Positions 60,700 through 64,000 of a DNA stretch of 64,000 bases are shown here, piece by piece. Position 1 is the stretch's first letter, and each line of letters starts with the position of its first letter. The position numbers and the translations under genes were made by a program. Origin of the DNA: Bin55 sp965205545 (GTDB lineage: Bacteria; Pseudomonadota; Gammaproteobacteria; Pseudomonadales; Azotimanducaceae); the NCBI GenBank assembly GCA_965205545.1, contig OZ242170.1, positions 620,001 to 684,000 on the forward strand. Direction: 5' to 3'. The notes under the pieces are model-generated. The model had not been told where the DNA came from and searched no databases. It worked only from the letters and a program-made list of their open reading frames with translations.

Positions 60700-62061
60700 T
60701 CATACAACTCCATAGGCCAGCATGGTATCAGCAACTTTCTTGAATCCAGCTATGTTCGCGCCCGTGACATAGTCAACATGGCCGATTTCTGCGCCATGCT
60801 GAATGCATTGCTGATGAATCTCCGACATGATCGTTTGCAAGCGGCGGTCCACTTCCTCTCGGGGCCAGCTTATGCGCTGCGAGTTTTGGCTTTGTTCGAG
60901 ACCACTAACCGCTACGCCGCCCGCATTGGAAGCCTTTCCTGGAGCATGGAGAACCTTGCGCTCCGCAAACAGGTGAGCAGCTTCCGCGGTCAAAGGCATG
61001 TTCGCACCTTCAGATACGGCCATAACGCCATTGCCACATAGACTCTTCGCATCCTTGGCGTCCAATTCGTTTTGTGTCGCGCAAGGCATGGCAACGTGGC
61101 AATTGACTCCCCAGGGTCTTGAGGAAGGATGAAACTCAACACTCTTGTATCGCTCTGCAAACTCGGAAATTCTGCCCCGCCGCTGCTCCTTCAGATTCTG
61201 TACAAATTTCAGCTGCGCTTCATTCAATCCATCTTTGATGAAAACAAATCCGCCTGAATCACTCAGAGTGACAACTTTGGCACCCATTTGGAGCGCTTTC
61301 TCAGCAGCGTAAATCGCTACATTCCCGCTTCCGCTGATCGCCACAGTCTTGCCTCTAAGCGATGAACCCACATGATTTAGCATGTTCTCGCAGAAATACA
61401 CGCATCCATAACCAGTCGCTTCTGTGCGGACCGCACTTCCGCCGTAGGCAAGAGATTTGCCTGTGATCACACCCGCCCAGCGATTCTGCATTCGCATATA
61501 TTGGGCAAACAAGTAGCTGATCTCACGCGAACCGACTCCAATGTCGCCTGCAGGTATATCAACATCCTCGCCAATGTGGCGATGAAGTTCAGACATAAAG
61601 GACTGACAAAAACGCATAACCTCGCGGTCACTTCTGCCCTTGGGTTCGAAATTTGCGCCTCCCTTTGCCCCTCCCATGGGTAGACCGGTGAGACTGTTCT
61701 TAAAAATTTGCTCGAATGCAAGGAACTTCAAGACGCTTTGATCTACGGTGGGATGAAAGCGCAGTCCTCCTTTGTAGGGGCCCAAGGTGTGGTTGAACTG
61801 AATACGCCAGCCTCGGTTTACCTCTATGTCGCCATCATCGGTTTCCCAAGTTACGCGAAAGCTTAGGACTCGGTCTGGCTCTACCACGCGTTCCAATATT
61901 CGCGCCTTTCTGTATTCCTCGTGCTGGAGGTACCAGGGCATCACAGACTCAACGACTTCCTCAACTGCCTGATGGAACTCCGTCTCATGAGGATTTCGCT
62001 GTCTGAGACCAGCCATGAACTGATCCAGCTCTTTCAAATGTGCGGTCTTTAGTACTAGCAT
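60700..62061 (-). CDS. gdhA: NADP-specific glutamate dehydrogenase
   Basis: 453 residues, the usual length for the hexameric GdhA. Substrate-binding GPYKGGLRFHPTVDQSVLKFL and LTGLPMGGAKGGANFEPKGRS (catalytic Lys), QSFMSELHRHIGEDVDIPAGDIGVG, GSAVRTEATGYG, and the coenzyme-binding KTVAISGSGNVAIYAAEKAL. It makes glutamate from 2-oxoglutarate and ammonia using NADPH. Transcribed alone. Confidence 0.97.
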   Translation of the reverse strand: MLVLKTAHLKELDQFMAGLRQRNPHETEFHQAVEEVVESVMPWYLQHEEYRKARILERVVEPDRVLSFRVTWETDDGDIEVNRGWRIQFNHTLGPYKGGLRFHPTVDQSVLKFLAFEQIFKNSLTGLPMGGAKGGANFEPKGRSDREVMRFCQSFMSELHRHIGEDVDIPAGDIGVGSREISYLFAQYMRMQNRWAGVITGKSLAYGGSAVRTEATGYGCVYFCENMLNHVGSSLRGKTVAISGSGNVAIYAAEKALQMGAKVVTLSDSGGFVFIKDGLNEAQLKFVQNLKEQRRGRISEFAERYKSVEFHPSSRPWGVNCHVAMPCATQNELDAKDAKSLCGNGVMAVSEGANMPLTAEAAHLFAERKVLHAPGKASNAGGVAVSGLEQSQNSQRISWPREEVDRRLQTIMSEIHQQCIQHGAEIGHVDYVTGANIAGFKKVADTMLAYGVV

Positions 62062-62232
62062 TTACTATTCCTAATAGTGGAAGATTCGTCTCTAGCTACA
62101 TTATCTCAATATAGAAGCGTTACTGCCACTATGGCGCAGTGTGAAGCGTTCGTGCAACTCAACAGGATGATTTCGGCAGAACCTTCCTCACTTTCCTGCT
62201 CAAAGCGTCCCGATGCCTCAATCCAGCTGGTA

Positions 62233-63240
62233 TCAGAATTGCGGATTGAGGTAAAACTGTTGACTGAAGCGTCTGAAACGGTTTATTGAGCTATCGGCGG
62301 AATCGAGTCGGGGATACTTGAGAAAGTCCTTGTTTTCCCAGATCACATAGTCCTGTGAGATGTCATGTCGATAGATCTTGAAGAACAGTGATCGCATCCA
62401 AAGCGTCAATAGATTTGCAGGCAGCAATCCCAGACCCGGTACCAGTGCATTTGGCTTGCCGATCTTTTTGAGTTGCAATCCCATGACGAATGAGGTCCGT
62501 TCCTCGTCTATCGGGGACATCATGGCAAGCTGACGAATGTATACACCCGCATAGTCCATGCTAGGCTCGATTGTGGACATTCCTAGGCCCCAGAGCGTTA
62601 CGATTGCGTCCACGTTTAGGTTCAATCCGATGAAACGGGGCAAACCGACGCGACGAACCAGCTTGAACCGTGTTTGTAGCATTGGCCCTTCTATTTGTGG
62701 TTCGCCAATCTGCGTAACTTCTCTGTACCCGTGAACATGTGGGAGATGAGCTAGGTCAACTCCGTTTTCACATGCCTCTTGGGGATGAGCAGCAATAACG
62801 TCCTTGTAGAACGTAAACTCCGACCATTCGGGACCGTCCATACTTGGTGGAGTCCAATCTGGCTTCTGGCCTTCCGGATGCCAATACGCTATGAGTACTC
62901 CCCCGGTTTCGACTGTGGAAAACGTGCTTAACTGCACATGTTCGTTGGGAGAGCCATGCCTGGTGCGTACACAAGATCCAGTTGCGTCGTACGTATAGCC
63001 GTGATAAGGGCAGACCAGACATCCATCATGGAGCTTTCCTCCCATACTAGGCGAAAGCTTGGCGCCCAAATGAGGACATGTCGCCTTGGCCATGCAGACT
63101 CTACCTTCGTGGTCGCGCCAGTAGACAACCTCGCTACCCATCCACCGCTTTCCGCGAAGCTGATTTTTGCCGAGATTTTTGCTGAAATCCACCCAATACC
63201 AGCCAATTGGGAAGGGATCTAACAACGTGCGATCTGCCAA
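62233..63240 (-). CDS. Rieske oxygenase, KshA/DAF-36-like
   Basis: 335 residues from a TTG start. Rieske ligands CPHLGAKL and CPYHGYTYD (about residues 54-83). The catalytic iron motif ENGVDLAHLPHVHGY (about 158-172) has Asn-x2-Asp-x2/3-His-x4-His-type spacing, as in ketosteroid 9-alpha-hydroxylase and cholesterol 7-desaturase relatives. C-terminal helices (LLPANLLTLWMRSLFFKIY) may lean on the membrane. It probably acts on a sterol or another hydrophobic ring compound. A short open frame ends just before its start. Confidence 0.8.
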   Translation of the reverse strand: MADRTLLDPFPIGWYWVDFSKNLGKNQLRGKRWMGSEVVYWRDHEGRVCMAKATCPHLGAKLSPSMGGKLHDGCLVCPYHGYTYDATGSCVRTRHGSPNEHVQLSTFSTVETGGVLIAYWHPEGQKPDWTPPSMDGPEWSEFTFYKDVIAAHPQEACENGVDLAHLPHVHGYREVTQIGEPQIEGPMLQTRFKLVRRVGLPRFIGLNLNVDAIVTLWGLGMSTIEPSMDYAGVYIRQLAMMSPIDEERTSFVMGLQLKKIGKPNALVPGLGLLPANLLTLWMRSLFFKIYRHDISQDYVIWENKDFLKYPRLDSADSSINRFRRFSQQFYLNPQF

Positions 63241-63703
63241 ATCAGGATCTCATTTGATGAGTTGTGTGAGGCCAAGTGAACGCGACCCGACTGGTTCGAA
63301 TTTCATATGCTCTGTAGTCGTCATGACTACTCTAAACTGTGTGTCGTTCAAACTCTCACCCATACGTGGAATCAGTAGCGCTAGAGTGGTCATGCCGGGC
63401 CAATAACGTTTGACCACTGCCCTGATGCGTAGCAATAAACGACTTCCTGCGAGTCCTCTTCTCTCAACGAGTTCGTAGTTCTCCTGAAATGAAAGGCAAG
63501 CACCACTCGGCGAATTGTTGCTCTTGCTCGTGTCACAAGGTCCTACACCTAAGCTTACCGCATTTTCTTGACGTGCCTTGTTAGAAACAGTAAGTCAATC
63601 AAGACAAAAGCAATTCATCATGCCCTATTTCGCTCGCAACCACGACGTGTTCAACATATAACATATGCCTTCAATTACCAGCTCGCTAGTGGAAGATTTG
63701 TCA
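63241..63703. other. 463-bp stretch with a start-less minus-strand frame
   Basis: The minus strand is open from about 63590 to a stop at 63250-63252, with protein-like end LNDTQFRVVMTTTEHMKF, then PVGSRSLGLTQLIK. No ATG or GTG start exists; a TTG at 63435 would give 61 residues. It may be the 3' remnant of a gene that once preceded the Rieske gene. The plus-strand promoter for the next gene should lie near the right end. Confidence 0.35.
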
Positions 63704-64000
63704 ATGAGAGTAGGAATCTGCGGACTTGGCGACAGAATGGGCTATTTGGCGAATGTGTTTCCTAAAGTCATACCCGACTTCAATTTGGTTGCCTATGCGG
63801 ATCCATCTCCTACTGGTTTTCGCCGCATGAGCCAGGACCAAATTCGCAAAATGAACTCTTATGAGAATTTGCAGCCTATGCTGGACAAGGAAAATCTCGA
63901 CCTTGTGATGATTGGTTCACCCAATCTATTCCACTGCGATCAGCTGTGTACCGCTCTGGACAACGGACTAAAGATCTTCTGCGAAAAGCCCATTGTGACT
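63704..64000 (+). CDS. Gfo/Idh/MocA-family NAD(P)-dependent oxidoreductase (5' part)
   Basis: 99 codons from ATG 63704 (GGAAG upstream) to the window edge. Rossmann start MRVGICGLGDRMGYLANVFP, then LVAYADPSP, LVMIGSPNLFHCDQLCTALDNGLKIFCEKPI, the family's EKP motif with the catalytic Lys region. Such enzymes oxidise or reduce sugars and related compounds. The rest is outside the window. Confidence 0.9.
   Translation, partial: MRVGICGLGDRMGYLANVFPKVIPDFNLVAYADPSPTGFRRMSQDQIRKMNSYENLQPMLDKENLDLVMIGSPNLFHCDQLCTALDNGLKIFCEKPIVT

Overview
The window looks like the chromosome of an uncultured gammaproteobacterium of moderate GC. The basis is a TonB-dependent receptor, a Yej-type peptide transporter, and conjugation genes of the PFGI-1/SXT integrative-element type that is usual in gamma- and betaproteobacteria. 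No rRNA, tRNA or CRISPR array was recognised. Most genes are on the minus strand.

Layout. 1-6.2 kb: two envelope proteins and a tandem array of five paralogous small membrane proteins, most with an N-terminal NPYxxP-like motif. 6.5-9.1 kb: a TonB receptor (+). 9.3-13.4 kb: a peptide ABC transporter without its ATPase. 13.6-17.5 kb: more NPY-family copies (one frameshifted, one reduced to 34 codons) interleaved with a phytoene-desaturase-like oxidoreductase, in a pattern that records a segmental duplication. 17.8-23.3 kb: a lipoprotein, an ankyrin protein, a flavin-halogenase-like enzyme, an outer-membrane barrel and a LolA-like protein. 23.6-25.3 kb: a lysozyme-inhibitor-like protein and a frameshifted helical-repeat gene (+).

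25.6-41.5 kb is the most interesting part: a RiPP (post-translationally modified peptide) locus of the NHLP/NHLM type. A plus-strand 83-aa precursor ends in a tiny putative core, LCCCW. It faces a tight minus-strand operon encoding a membrane-fusion protein, a C39-peptidase ABC exporter, a second NHLM ABC exporter, an NHLP leader fused to an alpha/alpha-toroid enzyme-like domain, an AlkB-type di-iron hydroxylase fused to a GlnE-like (possibly dead) nucleotidyltransferase, a fused cyclodehydratase (zinc-binding partner domain plus YcaO), and an unrecognised 372-aa protein. An RND exporter lies just upstream. The set suggests a thiazol(in)e-bearing peptide, perhaps also hydroxylated or halogenated, and possibly export of a leader-tagged protein.

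41.7-59.0 kb is a decayed and rearranged integrative conjugative element. It has the coupling block (PilL, PFL_4693, transglycosylase, TraD, PFL_4697) and maintenance genes (ParB, DUF2857, PFL_4669, DUF3577), but no integrase, relaxase, VirB4 or ParA is visible. It holds an IS1111-type insertion sequence with 14-bp inverted repeats, three Yip1-family units (one broken) and LexA-like sites before three of its genes. 59.3-64.0 kb returns to metabolic genes: two Rieske oxygenases, glutamate dehydrogenase and the start of a Gfo/Idh/MocA oxidoreductase.
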